From contig JAHDWN010000024.1 in NCBI GenBank assembly GCA_023382675.1, positions 53,325 to 104,453 on the forward strand: a DNA stretch of 51,129 nucleotides, in the 5' to 3' direction. A program made the position numbers and the translations under genes. A model generated the notes under the pieces. The model was not told the DNA's origin and ran no database searches. It saw only the letters and a program-made list of their open reading frames with translations. The DNA is from Anaerolineae bacterium (GTDB lineage: Bacteria; Chloroflexota; Anaerolineae; Aggregatilineales; Phototrophicaceae). Shown piece by piece: positions 7,829 to 17,576 of the stretch. How positions within the stretch are numbered: the first letter of the stretch is position 1; every line of letters begins with the position of its first letter.

Positions 7829-8767
7829 ATGGCCACTAAGCAAGTCTCCGCGACAGATTTCGCGGTCCCAGAAGAAGTCGTCAAGCCACCGTGGCTTGTG
7901 CGGATGCGCCCATTCCTAATTGCGCTGCCGGCGCTGCTCATCCTGATCGGCATCCTCTACCCGTTCGTCGTGGGTGTCGCTTATTCCTTCACAGCCTACG
8001 CCTTCACCCGCCCGAACACCGCTTTCGTCGGCCTGCGCCAATATCAGCGCATGGTCGAAGACTCCGACTTTCTCTATAGTACGTTTATTACGCTGGCCTA
8101 CGCGATCTCTGCGACCGGCGTACAGCTTCTCCTCGGGCTGATCGTCGCCACCCTTCTCAACCGGGACAGCCGGATCGCCAAGATCCTGCAAACCACCCTT
8201 ATCTTCCCGATGATGGTCGCGCCGGTGATCAGCACCCTGATCTGGAAAATGATGATGCAGCCGAGCGTCGGCATCCTCAACCCGATGCTGAATGCGATCG
8301 GGCTACCTTCACTCCAATGGGCCGCCGTGCCGGAGACAGCGCTCTTTTCCGTCGTCCTGGTCGATGTCTGGATGTACACGCCGTTCGCGGCGCTCATCCT
8401 GCTCGCCGGGCTGCGCTCGTTCCCGCAGGGGCCATTCGAGGCGGCGCGCGTCGATGGCGCTTCGTTCTGGTTCACTTTCCGCAACCTCACGCTGCCGATG
8501 CTGACGCCGTTCATCCTGATCGTCATCATCTTCCGCTTCATGGACTCGCTCAAGATGTTCGACATCATCTTCGCCATGACGGAAGGCGGCCCAGGCAGCA
8601 CACTGATGACCTATCAATTGACCGCCTACCGCACCAGCATCCAATTCCAGCGTCTCGCGCAGGGCCTGCCCTACGCCATCGTCCTGTACTTCGTCATCTA
8701 CTTCGTCAGCCAGTATCTGGTGAAGTGGTGGGGCCGTGCGCAGCGGCGCGCGGCAGGTTACTCGTAG
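7829..8767 (+). CDS. ABC transporter permease, MalF/UgpA/AraP type
   Basis: The 312-residue inner-membrane protein has six predicted helices; the first is FLIALPALLILIGILYPFVV. The cytoplasmic EAA loop that docks on the ATPase reads FEAARVDGASFWFTFRNLTL and is followed by LPMLTPFILIVIIF. Length and motif placement are normal for the MalF branch lacking the extra N-terminal domain. The start has GAGG upstream (ACGAGGACATATG). It pairs with the next gene to form the channel. There are no anomalies. Confidence 0.92.
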   Translation: MATKQVSATDFAVPEEVVKPPWLVRMRPFLIALPALLILIGILYPFVVGVAYSFTAYAFTRPNTAFVGLRQYQRMVEDSDFLYSTFITLAYAISATGVQLLLGLIVATLLNRDSRIAKILQTTLIFPMMVAPVISTLIWKMMMQPSVGILNPMLNAIGLPSLQWAAVPETALFSVVLVDVWMYTPFAALILLAGLRSFPQGPFEAARVDGASFWFTFRNLTLPMLTPFILIVIIFRFMDSLKMFDIIFAMTEGGPGSTLMTYQLTAYRTSIQFQRLAQGLPYAIVLYFVIYFVSQYLVKWWGRAQRRAAGYS

Positions 8768-8777
8768 GGAGCCTATC

Positions 8778-9638
8778 ATGCATCCAAGAACAAGAAAGGC
8801 GCTGACGTCGATCTTCTCAGACGGCTTCCTGCTGATCTACTTCCTGTTCGCACTCTTCCCGATTGTCTGGATGATCCTCGTCTCGCTCAAAAGCACCAAC
8901 GAGTTGTTCACGACGCAGTTCGTCTTCACGCCGACACTCGAAAACTACCAGGCGATCATCTTTGGCGACCCGCGGGCCGCAGCCGGCGTCGTTGCGCGCG
9001 TCGATTTCCCGCGCAACTTCCTCAACAGCCTGATCGTGAGCAGCGGCGCAGTGGTCGTCTCGCTCCTGGTCGGTGTTCCGGCGGCGTATGCGCTGGCGCG
9101 CTACAACTTCAAGGGCAAAGATACACTCGCGTTCACCTTTTTGTCGTTCCGGTTCGCGCCGGAGTTGGTCGTCATCATCCCGCTGTCGCTCATCTACCGG
9201 CAGTTGGGGTTATATGACACCTATTTCGGCATCATCTGGGTCTACCAATTGGTCACACTGCCACTGCTGATCTGGGTGCTGCGCAGCTACTTCGAAGACA
9301 TCTCACCCGATGTCGAGCAGGCGGCCATGATCGATGGCTACCCGTGGCACCAGATCTTCATGAAGATTCTCCTGCCCCTGGTGCGACCGGGGTTAGCGGC
9401 GGCGGCGCTGCTGGCGTTCGTCTTCGCCTGGAACAACTTCATCTTCCCACTGGTGCTGGGCGCGTCGAACGTGCAAACCGTGACCGTCTCGGCGCTGGGT
9501 TACATTTCGTCCGCGCAGGCGTTCTTCAATCGTATGGCCGCGGCGGCAGTGATCGCATCCGTGCCGCAAATGATGCTCGCGCTGAGCATCCAACGCTACC
9601 TCATTCGCGGTCTCAGCTTCGGCGCGGTGAAGGGCTAA
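8778..9638 (+). CDS. ABC transporter permease, MalG/UgpE/AraQ type
   Basis: The start at 8778 (ATG preceded by TAGGGA) yields 286 residues and begins just ahead of the first helix, FLLIYFLFALFPIVWMILVS. An upstream in-frame start at 8736 would overlap the previous gene and add a charged leader, so it is rejected. The EAA motif reads VEQAAMIDGYPWHQIFMKIL and is followed by LPLVRPGLAAAALLAF, typical of MalG-type subunits. The gene lies 10 bp after the partner permease and is surely co-translated with it. It forms the second half of the membrane channel of this importer. Confidence 0.92.
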   Translation: MHPRTRKALTSIFSDGFLLIYFLFALFPIVWMILVSLKSTNELFTTQFVFTPTLENYQAIIFGDPRAAAGVVARVDFPRNFLNSLIVSSGAVVVSLLVGVPAAYALARYNFKGKDTLAFTFLSFRFAPELVVIIPLSLIYRQLGLYDTYFGIIWVYQLVTLPLLIWVLRSYFEDISPDVEQAAMIDGYPWHQIFMKILLPLVRPGLAAAALLAFVFAWNNFIFPLVLGASNVQTVTVSALGYISSAQAFFNRMAAAAVIASVPQMMLALSIQRYLIRGLSFGAVKG

Positions 9639-9643
9639 CGGCG

Positions 9644-10756
<1,113 letters not shown>

Positions 10757-10767
10757 CAGGTGACGCC

Positions 10768-11871
10768 ATGGCTGAAGTACGTTTAGAGCACATCTACAAG
10801 ACCTACAAAGGCGGCGTCGAGGCGGTCAAAGACCTCAACCTGACGATCAGGAACGGCGAGTTCCTGGCGCTGCTCGGCCCGTCCGGGTGCGGCAAGACAT
10901 CGACGCTGCGCATGATCGTCGGGCTGGAGCAGATCACCGCCGGCGATCTCTACATCGGCGACCGGCGCATGAACGACCTCGAACCAAGCGAACGCAACGC
11001 GGCGCTCGCCTTCGAAAGCTACGCCCTCTACCCGCCGCTGACCGTTCACGACAACATCGCCTTCTGCCTGCGTGCCCGCCAGATGGACCCCGGTGAGATC
11101 AAGCGCCGCGTCCTCGAAGTCGCAGACATGCTGGAGATTCGCGATATTCTCGGACGTAAACCGGCGGAACTCGGCGGCGGACAGAAGCAGCGCATCTCGC
11201 TGGCGCGCGCGCTCGTGCGTGACCCGGATGCCTTCCTGATGGACGAGCCGCTCTCGCACCTGGACGCCGCCCAGCGCGCCCACATGCGTGTCGAACTCAA
11301 ACGTCTGCACGCGCGCACCGGGCGCACGACCGTGCTCGTGACGCACGACCAGCTCGAAGCCGTCGCCATGGCTGAGCGCGTCGCCGTCATGAACTTCGGC
11401 GTCTTGCAGCAGGTCGGCACGTTCGACGAAATCTACAACCACCCGGCCAACGAATTCGTCGCCGGGTTCATTGGCGAACCGCCGATGAACTTCCTGGAGT
11501 GTGAACCCACCAGCCAGGATGGTCAAACGGCCCTGCGCGCGACCGATGGCAGCTTCAGCGTGACCCTGCCGGGCGAACTGCGCGCCAGGGTCGAAGGCCA
11601 GAAGGCGGGCAGGCTCAAGCTCGGCATCCGTCCCATCGACATGATCGCCGCGCCGAAGGCGAATGGCAACGGGGTGGTTGAGATCGCCGGTAACGTCTAC
11701 ACGTATGAATCGTTGGGTGAAGAAGGTCAGCTTGCGGCGCGCATTGGCAGCAATGAAGTCATCGTCGTGACCTCGCCAGATGTGACCTTCGAGCGCAGCC
11801 AGCCTGTCTGGCTCCAACTGCGCACCCATCGCATTCATCTGTTCCACGGCGATACGGGTGTGGCGCTCTAG
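10768..11871 (+). CDS. ABC transporter ATP-binding subunit 2 (MalK/UgpC-like)
   Basis: The 367-residue protein begins MAEVRLEHIYKTYKGG behind an AGGTGA site, 11 bp after subunit 1. Walker A is GPSGCGKTST, the signature is LGGGQKQRISLARA, Walker B is AFLMDEPLSHLDAAQ and the switch region is TVLVTHDQLEAVAMA. The Q-loop again reads FESYALYPPLT, with the same Gln-to-Glu change as its partner, and the signature Ser is Gly. A C-terminal regulatory domain follows residue 240. All catalytic residues for hydrolysis (Walker B Glu, switch His) are present, so both members of the pair look active. Retention of two diverged ATPases argues for an asymmetric heterodimer. Confidence 0.92.
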   Translation: MAEVRLEHIYKTYKGGVEAVKDLNLTIRNGEFLALLGPSGCGKTSTLRMIVGLEQITAGDLYIGDRRMNDLEPSERNAALAFESYALYPPLTVHDNIAFCLRARQMDPGEIKRRVLEVADMLEIRDILGRKPAELGGGQKQRISLARALVRDPDAFLMDEPLSHLDAAQRAHMRVELKRLHARTGRTTVLVTHDQLEAVAMAERVAVMNFGVLQQVGTFDEIYNHPANEFVAGFIGEPPMNFLECEPTSQDGQTALRATDGSFSVTLPGELRARVEGQKAGRLKLGIRPIDMIAAPKANGNGVVEIAGNVYTYESLGEEGQLAARIGSNEVIVVTSPDVTFERSQPVWLQLRTHRIHLFHGDTGVAL

Positions 11872-11889
11872 CATCGAGGACTCTGCCTG

Positions 11890-13422
11890 ATGTATGTTCT
11901 AGGGATCGATGCCGGGACCGAAGCGATCAAAGCAGGCGTGTTCGACCTTTCCGGCCATCTGATCGCTTCGGGTTCGCGCTCGTACACCACCCATTTCCCA
12001 CGCCCAGGCTGGGCTGAGCAAGACCCGGATGAATGGTGGGCGGGAATGGTCGGTGCGGTGCGCGACTGCCTGGCAAAGGCCAATCTCCCGGCAGACTCGA
12101 TCCGGGGTCTCAGCGCCGACGCCACAACCTGCACCCTGCTGCCGATCAAGGCGGATGGTCGTCACCTGCGGCGCGCGCTGCTGTGGATGGACGTGCGCGC
12201 GACCGAGCAGGCAGCGCGCATCTTCGCCAGCGACCACCCCGCCCTGCGCTACAGCCTCGCCGGTGTCAGCGCCGAATGGATGCCCGGCAAGATCCTCTGG
12301 CTCAAGGAGAACGAGCCGGACACCTTCGCCAACACCGACTACTTCATCGAGTTCACCGACTGGCTGGCTTACCGCCTGACCGGGCAGCTGGCGCTCAACC
12401 TGAACACCATCGTCCAGCGCTGGTATTATCACCCGCATCAGGGCGGCTGGCCGGTCGATTTTTACGAGACCATCGGCCTGGGTGGTATCGAGCAGCGCTT
12501 CCCCACAGACATCGTCCCCATCGGCGCGCCGACCGGCAGCCTGTCTGCCGAGGCAGCGGAGGCGCTCGGTCTGCCCGCAGGTATCCCGGTCGCCATGGGC
12601 GGCGGCGATGCCTTCGTCGGGCTGCTTGGTTTGGGCGTCGTCGAGCCGGGCGACCTTGGCGTGGTCACGGGGTCGTCGAACGTGCTCTCCGGCCTGGCCG
12701 CCGACGAAGTTCACTTCAAAGGCATTTTTGGCAGCTTCCCGGAGGCGCTCGTCCCCGGCCTTAACCTGATCGAGGGCGGGCAGGTCTCGACCGGCTCGAT
12801 CCTCAACTGGTTCAAGCGCAATTTCGCCGGTGGTCTCGCCGCCGAGGCGGAAGCCAGTGGCACGAGCATCTACCGCCTGCTGGACGAAGAAGCGGCGCAA
12901 GTGCCGGTCGGCTCTGACGGCCTGATCGTGCTCGACTACTTCCAGGGCAACCGCACGCCGCACACCGACTCGCTGGCGCGCGGCGTCGTCATGGGGCTGT
13001 CACTGGCGACCGGGCGGGCGCACGTCTTCCGTGCCATCATGGAGGGCATCGCCTACGGTATGAAGGACATCCTGGATACCTACGAAGCCAATGACTGCGA
13101 TGTCAGGCGCGTCATCGCCTGCGGCGGCGCGACGCAAAGCCCGCTGTTCATGCAAATCTATGCAGACGTGATCGGCAAAACGATCTATACTACACGGGTT
13201 GCGGAGGCGTCACTGTTGGGATCAGCCGTGGCCGCCGCCCATGGCGCAGGGCTTTTCCCCACTCTCGGCGCGGCGTCACGGGCGATGGTCGAGATCAGCG
13301 GTGAGTATCAGCCCGACGGCGCACGACACGCACAATATCAGTTTTATGCCGGTAAATATCGCGATGTCTACCAACAATTGCGCCCGGTGATGCACGATGT
13401 TGCCCGGCACGTGATGAAGTGA
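11890..13422 (+). CDS. FGGY-family carbohydrate kinase (ribulokinase-like branch)
   Basis: The 510-residue protein has the FGGY opening VLGIDAGTEAIKAGVFD (phosphate-binding DxGT), a domain-I segment LSADATTCTLLPI and ALLWMDVRATEQAARI, FIEFTDWLAYRLTG in the middle, and the C-terminal ATP-binding signature IACGGATQSPLFMQIYADV. The TTCTLLPI and W-Y-Y-H-P regions resemble ribulokinase-type members more than glycerol kinases, which have a different ADP-binding loop. It phosphorylates a sugar, ketose or polyol in the cytoplasm after import by the upstream transporter. The gene is 18 bp downstream of ATPase 2 and is followed by a hairpin. The substrate is undetermined; a ketopentose or a C3-C5 polyol fits. 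Confidence 0.87.
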   Translation: MYVLGIDAGTEAIKAGVFDLSGHLIASGSRSYTTHFPRPGWAEQDPDEWWAGMVGAVRDCLAKANLPADSIRGLSADATTCTLLPIKADGRHLRRALLWMDVRATEQAARIFASDHPALRYSLAGVSAEWMPGKILWLKENEPDTFANTDYFIEFTDWLAYRLTGQLALNLNTIVQRWYYHPHQGGWPVDFYETIGLGGIEQRFPTDIVPIGAPTGSLSAEAAEALGLPAGIPVAMGGGDAFVGLLGLGVVEPGDLGVVTGSSNVLSGLAADEVHFKGIFGSFPEALVPGLNLIEGGQVSTGSILNWFKRNFAGGLAAEAEASGTSIYRLLDEEAAQVPVGSDGLIVLDYFQGNRTPHTDSLARGVVMGLSLATGRAHVFRAIMEGIAYGMKDILDTYEANDCDVRRVIACGGATQSPLFMQIYADVIGKTIYTTRVAEASLLGSAVAAAHGAGLFPTLGAASRAMVEISGEYQPDGARHAQYQFYAGKYRDVYQQLRPVMHDVARHVMK

Positions 13423-13426
13423 GCAT

Positions 13427-13454
13427 ACGAGCGGGAGCAACACCCGCTCGTTTT
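13427..13454 (+). terminator. Rho-independent-type terminator after the FGGY kinase gene
   Basis: A perfect 9-bp stem ACGAGCGGG/CCCGCTCGT with loop AGCAACA begins just after the kinase stop codon and runs into TTTT. It lies inside the 48-bp gap before the AraM-like gene, so it would attenuate rather than wholly block transcription into that gene, unless the gene has its own promoter. Confidence 0.75.
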
Positions 13455-13476
13455 CAATCAGTCAACGAGGATGACC

Positions 13477-14727
13477 ATGAGCAAAATCGATCCGATCTAT
13501 GTGGGTAAAGACGCGACCAGCAAGATGTTGGAGTACGTCGCCGCCCACAACCTGAACCGCTTCGCCCTGATAGCGGATACGAACACTTATGCAGCGCTCG
13601 GCGAACACGTCGAAAAAGCGCTGAAAGATAAAGGCTACGAGGTTCACAGCGTCGTGCTGGAAGGCGATCACATTCATACCGACGAGCATCAGGTCGTCCA
13701 GGTTCTCATCCGTGCGCCCCTGGGGCCGTGTACCTTCATCGCCGTCGGTTCCGGCACGATCACCGACATCACCCGCTTTTGCAGCCACCGTTCCGGGCGT
13801 GAATTCATCGGGATGCCGACCGCGCCCTCGGTCGATGGTTTCACCTCCATCGGCGCGCCGATCATCCTGGCGGGCGTCAAGACGACCATCGTTTGCCAGC
13901 CGCCGCTCGCCGTCTTTGCCGATCTGGATACGCTCTGCAACGCGCCGCAGGAATTGGTTGCTGCCGGTTTCGGCGATATGATCGGCAAGATCACTTCGCT
14001 CGCCGACTGGAACCTGGGGCGCATCCTCTGGGACGAGCCGTTCGACACGGCTATCGAGGCGCGTTCGCGCGTCGCCATCGACAGCGTCATGAGCCAGTCG
14101 GACGCCATCGGCCACCGTTCGGAGCCGGGCATCCGCGCGCTGATGGACGCGCTGATCGAGTCTGGCCTGTGTATGCTCGATTTCGGCGCGACTCGCCCCG
14201 CTTCCGGCGCGGAGCATCACGCCTCGCACTACTGGGAAATGAAGCGCCTGCGCGAAGGCCGCGACAGTATGCTCCATGGCGCGCAAGTCGGTTACGCGCT
14301 GACGCTGGTCGCCAAGCAGTACGCCCGCATCCGCGCCATCGACCGCACCGAAATGATGAACCGCCTGGAAGCGGCGACGCTGCCCAACCGCGACAAAGAG
14401 ATCGAACAGATCCGCGCGGGCTATCAGGACATGGCTCCGAAGATCATCATCGAGCAGGGGCCGTTCCTGAACCTGACCGAGGCCGACTACGATCAGCTCA
14501 AGCGCCGCATCGCCGATAACTGGGACGAGATCCAGCGGATCGCGCAGACGGTGCCGGAACCGTCGGTCATCATCGACGCGCTGCGCAAGGCGGGCGGCCC
14601 GGCGGATTACGAGGCGCTCGGCCTGGACGCCGACGAGGTGCCGCTCGGCTTCCGCTACGGTCACTTCCTGCGCAACCGCTTCACCGTCGTCAAGCTCAGC
14701 CGCGTCCTTGACGTGCCGATTGACTGA
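13477..14727 (+). CDS. araM: sn-Glycerol-1-phosphate dehydrogenase family protein (AraM/EgsA-like)
   Basis: The 416-residue protein belongs to the iron-alcohol-dehydrogenase-like superfamily, AraM/EgsA branch. The NAD site is visible as FIAVGSGTITDITRF, with MPTAPSVDGFTS following. Metal ligands are the Asp in VAAGFGDMIGK, His in ASGAEHHASHYWEM and His in MLHGAQVGYAL. Such enzymes interconvert DHAP and sn-glycerol-1-phosphate in archaeal lipid synthesis and in Bacillus AraM. ATG 13477 is preferred to ATG 13471 because GAGG would be only 1 nt from the latter. In this operon a catabolic direction, oxidising a polyol phosphate made by the kinase or imported, is plausible; an ether-lipid role is also possible. 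The gene symbol is used for family likeness only. Confidence 0.85.
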   Translation: MSKIDPIYVGKDATSKMLEYVAAHNLNRFALIADTNTYAALGEHVEKALKDKGYEVHSVVLEGDHIHTDEHQVVQVLIRAPLGPCTFIAVGSGTITDITRFCSHRSGREFIGMPTAPSVDGFTSIGAPIILAGVKTTIVCQPPLAVFADLDTLCNAPQELVAAGFGDMIGKITSLADWNLGRILWDEPFDTAIEARSRVAIDSVMSQSDAIGHRSEPGIRALMDALIESGLCMLDFGATRPASGAEHHASHYWEMKRLREGRDSMLHGAQVGYALTLVAKQYARIRAIDRTEMMNRLEAATLPNRDKEIEQIRAGYQDMAPKIIIEQGPFLNLTEADYDQLKRRIADNWDEIQRIAQTVPEPSVIIDALRKAGGPADYEALGLDADEVPLGFRYGHFLRNRFTVVKLSRVLDVPID

Positions 14728-14730
14728 TTT

Positions 14731-14798
14731 TGAACCACAGAGGCACGGAGATCACAGAGGCTTCTTCCCCCAGTGTTCTCTGTGTCTCTGTAATTTTG
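14731..14798. repeat. CACAGAG-family inverted repeat between convergent genes
   Basis: Left arm at 14731-14760 (TGAACCACAGAGGCACGGAG and on to CACAGAGG) pairs with the right arm at 14773-14798 (TGTTCTCTGTGTCTCTGTAA). It starts 3 nt after the AraM-like stop and ends 7 nt before the GlpD stop, so it fills the whole convergent gap. It belongs to the same family as repeats at 39141-39437, 40736-40772 and 49653-49910. It would fold as a long imperfect hairpin in either transcript and may act as a bidirectional terminator. Confidence 0.7.
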
Positions 14799-14805
14799 AT
14801 TCTGC

Positions 14806-16539
14806 CTAGCTCACTTTTGCTGCCACCCCCGCCAGCCGTGCCGCCGGGACGCCGTGCTCGCGGATCAGGATGTCCGCCGCGCGTGTGATCTCCTGCTCCG
14901 TCTGTTCTGCTGACCAGTCGGTCACCTCGGCGGCGGCCTCCGCCAGCGCGCGCAGCGATGTGCTGTTGACCAGCCCGCACAGACCGATGACCGTGCGCCG
15001 GATCACGATGTCGTCCAGATGCGCGATCTTCTCATGCTCAGCGATGAACATGGTCTCGCGGCGGCTGTAGCTCGGCAGCCCAGCGAGCGAACGATCATCC
15101 CCGGCAGCGATGTAGCGCGCGACCGCTTCCGCCCGCGTGCCATAGCGCTCGAACAGCGCCGTCAGCCGGTCGAGCGGGACGCCGGTCGCGCTCGATGTCT
15201 GCGCCAGCCATGCCTCGCGCTCCGGCGGTGTATGCGGATAGCCTGCGCCGCCGCCAATGGCGATGTCATGCGTGCCCGTGCGCCGCGCCCGCTGGAGATA
15301 GGCCAGCGCCTTGTCCGTCGTCTGCTCGGCGAAGGCGCGGAAGGTCGTCCACTTGCCGCCGACCAGCGAGTAGATCGGGTAGCGCAGTGATTCATCCGGC
15401 GCGACTTCGCGGATGCTGTGCTCGCGCGTCACCAACCCGGCAAATTCGACATCGGTGTGTGGCAGCGGGCGCACGCCGCTAAAATGAAAGACGATGTGTG
15501 AACGGTCGACTTTGATGCTTGGCAGGACGTGGTCGCTGAACTTGAGGAAGTAATCGATCTCCTCGTCGCTGCACACCATCCCTTCCGGATCGTCCACATA
15601 GATGTCGGTCGCGCCGATGATCGCCTTGTCGTAGAAGGGCATGAAGATCGCCGTGCGGCCATCGGTGTTCTCGAAGTAGATCACGCTGCCATCGAGCACG
15701 CGCACTAACTCCGGATGATCGACAACGATGTGCGAGCCTTTGGTGCCGCCGATGAAGTGCGTCTTGCGCTGGAGGCTGCCGTTGACGAAATCGATCCACG
15801 CGCCCCCGGCATTGATCACCAGCCGGGGTTTGACGCGGAAGGTCTCGCCGGTCAGCTCGTCACGCAGTTCCACGCTTTCACCGTCGCCGCCGATCAGCGT
15901 GCAGTAATTGAGCGCGTGGGCATCCGCGTTCGCCGCCTCGGCATCGAGCGCCAGTTCCAGGCCGATGCGCTCCGCCTGCGGCATCAGGCAGTCGTAGTAG
16001 GTCGCTGCGCCGATCACGTCCGGGTTGAGCGCCGTGTGCTTCTTGAACGCCTGCTCACGGTTGAGCATCTTGTGTGTCGGCATCATCCGGTCGTTGCGCG
16101 TGAACCAGTCGTAGAACATCATGCCGATCTTGACGACCAGGTAGCCGCGCTCGTTGGGCTTCTTGAGCAGCCCCAGGAACTTGAGCGGCGCGTTCAACAG
16201 ACCGGAAAACCAGTGAAAGACCGGGATCGTCGTTGGGAGCGGTTCGACGGCGTGCGGCGCATTGCGCAGCAGGCGGTTACGCTCCGCCAGCGATTCGCGC
16301 ACGAGCCGGAAATCGCCGTGTTCGAGGTAGCGCAGGCCGCCGTGGGCCTGCCGAGAAGAGGCCGCGCTGGAGGCCGCGCAGAAGTCGGCCTTGTCCACCA
16401 TCAGTACGTCGACGCCCTGGAGCGCCAGGTCGCGAAACGTGCCGATGCCGTTGATGCCTGCGCCGACGATCAGCACGCTGATCTCAGGCTGCTGGCGGTA
16501 GTGATCGATGATTTGTGAGCGGTTCATGGCCTGCTGCAT
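14806..16539 (-). CDS. glpD: FAD-dependent glycerol-3-phosphate dehydrogenase
   Basis: The 577-residue product has the FAD dinucleotide-binding motif VLIVGAGINGIGTFRDLALQG near residue 22, followed by VDKADFCAASSAASSRQAHGGLRYLEHGDF, the GlpD family block written here in part. FAD-domain segments LVINAGGAWIDFVNG and GATDIYVDDPEG are present, and a C-terminal helical DAO_C domain runs from about residue 410. GlpD oxidises sn-glycerol-3-phosphate to DHAP at the membrane, passing electrons to quinone. An ATG at 16527 is an equally possible start; neither has a strong ribosome site. It converges on the AraM-like gene, so both glycerol-phosphate enantiomers could be turned into DHAP at this locus. 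Confidence 0.92.
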   Translation of the reverse strand: MQQAMNRSQIIDHYRQQPEISVLIVGAGINGIGTFRDLALQGVDVLMVDKADFCAASSAASSRQAHGGLRYLEHGDFRLVRESLAERNRLLRNAPHAVEPLPTTIPVFHWFSGLLNAPLKFLGLLKKPNERGYLVVKIGMMFYDWFTRNDRMMPTHKMLNREQAFKKHTALNPDVIGAATYYDCLMPQAERIGLELALDAEAANADAHALNYCTLIGGDGESVELRDELTGETFRVKPRLVINAGGAWIDFVNGSLQRKTHFIGGTKGSHIVVDHPELVRVLDGSVIYFENTDGRTAIFMPFYDKAIIGATDIYVDDPEGMVCSDEEIDYFLKFSDHVLPSIKVDRSHIVFHFSGVRPLPHTDVEFAGLVTREHSIREVAPDESLRYPIYSLVGGKWTTFRAFAEQTTDKALAYLQRARRTGTHDIAIGGGAGYPHTPPEREAWLAQTSSATGVPLDRLTALFERYGTRAEAVARYIAAGDDRSLAGLPSYSRRETMFIAEHEKIAHLDDIVIRRTVIGLCGLVNSTSLRALAEAAAEVTDWSAEQTEQEITRAADILIREHGVPAARLAGVAAKVS

Positions 16540-16680
16540 TGGGTTATGTCGAAGATGCGTCGATTATACCGCGCGCAGGCTGGTTTGGGGGGTGAGTATC
16601 GGCGGGTTTTACCCGTGTGAAGCGGCACATAAGCCGTCAATTGCATGACCATCGCCCGCCAACAATCCAGCCCGCCAGAC

Positions 16681-17481
16681 TTAGGCTTTGACCGCGGTCA
16701 CGATGTGCGCGGGCGCGTCGAAGGCCACGCTGCCGTCGGCGGTCACGAACGGCTGCAGGTGCTGCCGCGCTTCGTAGAGCAGCAGCGCAAACTGATCGTC
16801 GTCGAGCATGTCCGCCAGCACCCAGCCCTTGATATCGGTGTAGACCCACGCCTCAATCGACGGGAAGCGCGCCGTCCCCTTGAGCGTCGCGATCTGCACG
16901 TCGAGCAGGCCCGCCGCGCTGAATAGGTCGCGCAGTGTTCCCACATCGCCCAGGTTGTAGGGCGCGCGGATGCCGTTGGCTGCCGCTTCGTCAAACAAAC
17001 GCGCCAGCAGTTCCACCATCGCTGCGTAGCCGGGCGTGTTGTCGAGCGTATCCCACACCGCCACGACCAGGCGACCACCCGGTCGCAGCACGCGGAACAT
17101 CTCGCGGATCGCTTGCTGCCGATCTTCGAAGAACATCAGCCCGAACTGGCTCACGACCACATCGAACGCACCGTCGTCAAACGGCAGCGCTTCCGCCTGA
17201 CCATGCCGCCAGTCGATTTGCGACGCTTTGGCGGCGGCGACGGCCAGCATCCCGTCGTTCACATCCAGCCCGACGACCGATCCGCTTGCACCCACACATT
17301 CGGCAGCGCTGCGCGCCAGAATCCCTGTGCCACAGGCCACGTCGAGCACGCGCTGCCCGGCCTGAAGCTGTGCCACATCAGCCACACGCGCCGCCCATTC
17401 CTGGAACAGCGCCGGGATGAAGAACGTCTCATAAATCTCGGCGGCGCTGTGGTTCACCTGCCCGCGGTCTGTGTCACCCAT
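16681..17481 (-). CDS. Class I SAM-dependent methyltransferase (UbiE-like)
   Basis: The start at 17481 is set by GAGGAGGGG 6 nt upstream of ATG; a longer frame to 17517 lacks such a site. The 266-residue protein has motif I VLDVACGTGILARSAA, an acidic loop at VVGLDVNDGMLAVA, motif II-like region ALPFDDGAFDVVVSQFGLMFF and post-motif VLRPGGRLVVAVW. These are standard for Methyltransf_11/UbiE-type enzymes acting on small molecules. The substrate cannot be told. It is divergent from the HxlR regulator across 95 bp, so that regulator probably controls it. Confidence 0.87.
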   Translation of the reverse strand: MGDTDRGQVNHSAAEIYETFFIPALFQEWAARVADVAQLQAGQRVLDVACGTGILARSAAECVGASGSVVGLDVNDGMLAVAAAKASQIDWRHGQAEALPFDDGAFDVVVSQFGLMFFEDRQQAIREMFRVLRPGGRLVVAVWDTLDNTPGYAAMVELLARLFDEAAANGIRAPYNLGDVGTLRDLFSAAGLLDVQIATLKGTARFPSIEAWVYTDIKGWVLADMLDDDQFALLLYEARQHLQPFVTADGSVAFDAPAHIVTAVKA

Positions 17482-17544
17482 GTCAACCCCTCCTCGCAAA
17501 ACCTTGTCGCCACTCACCCTATGCTAAAATTGCGCGCGTAACCA

Positions 17545-17559
17545 GTTCACATTCTGAAC
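17545..17559. promoter_or_regulatory. Inverted repeat, candidate HxlR operator
   Basis: GTTCA-CATTC-TGAAC is a perfect 5+5 inverted repeat with a 5-nt centre, sitting 18 bp before the HxlR start and within the 95-bp divergent region shared with the methyltransferase gene. HxlR proteins bind short inverted repeats in their own promoter regions, so autoregulation and control of the methyltransferase are inferred. Confidence 0.45.
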
Positions 17560-17576
17560 CAGTCGAGGAGGCGCAG

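Noticed and set aside
13477-14727. Ordinary iron alcohol dehydrogenase or glycerol dehydrogenase
   Set aside because: The TAPSVDGFTS segment and the His spacing follow AraM/EgsA-type proteins; a GldA assignment fits less well.
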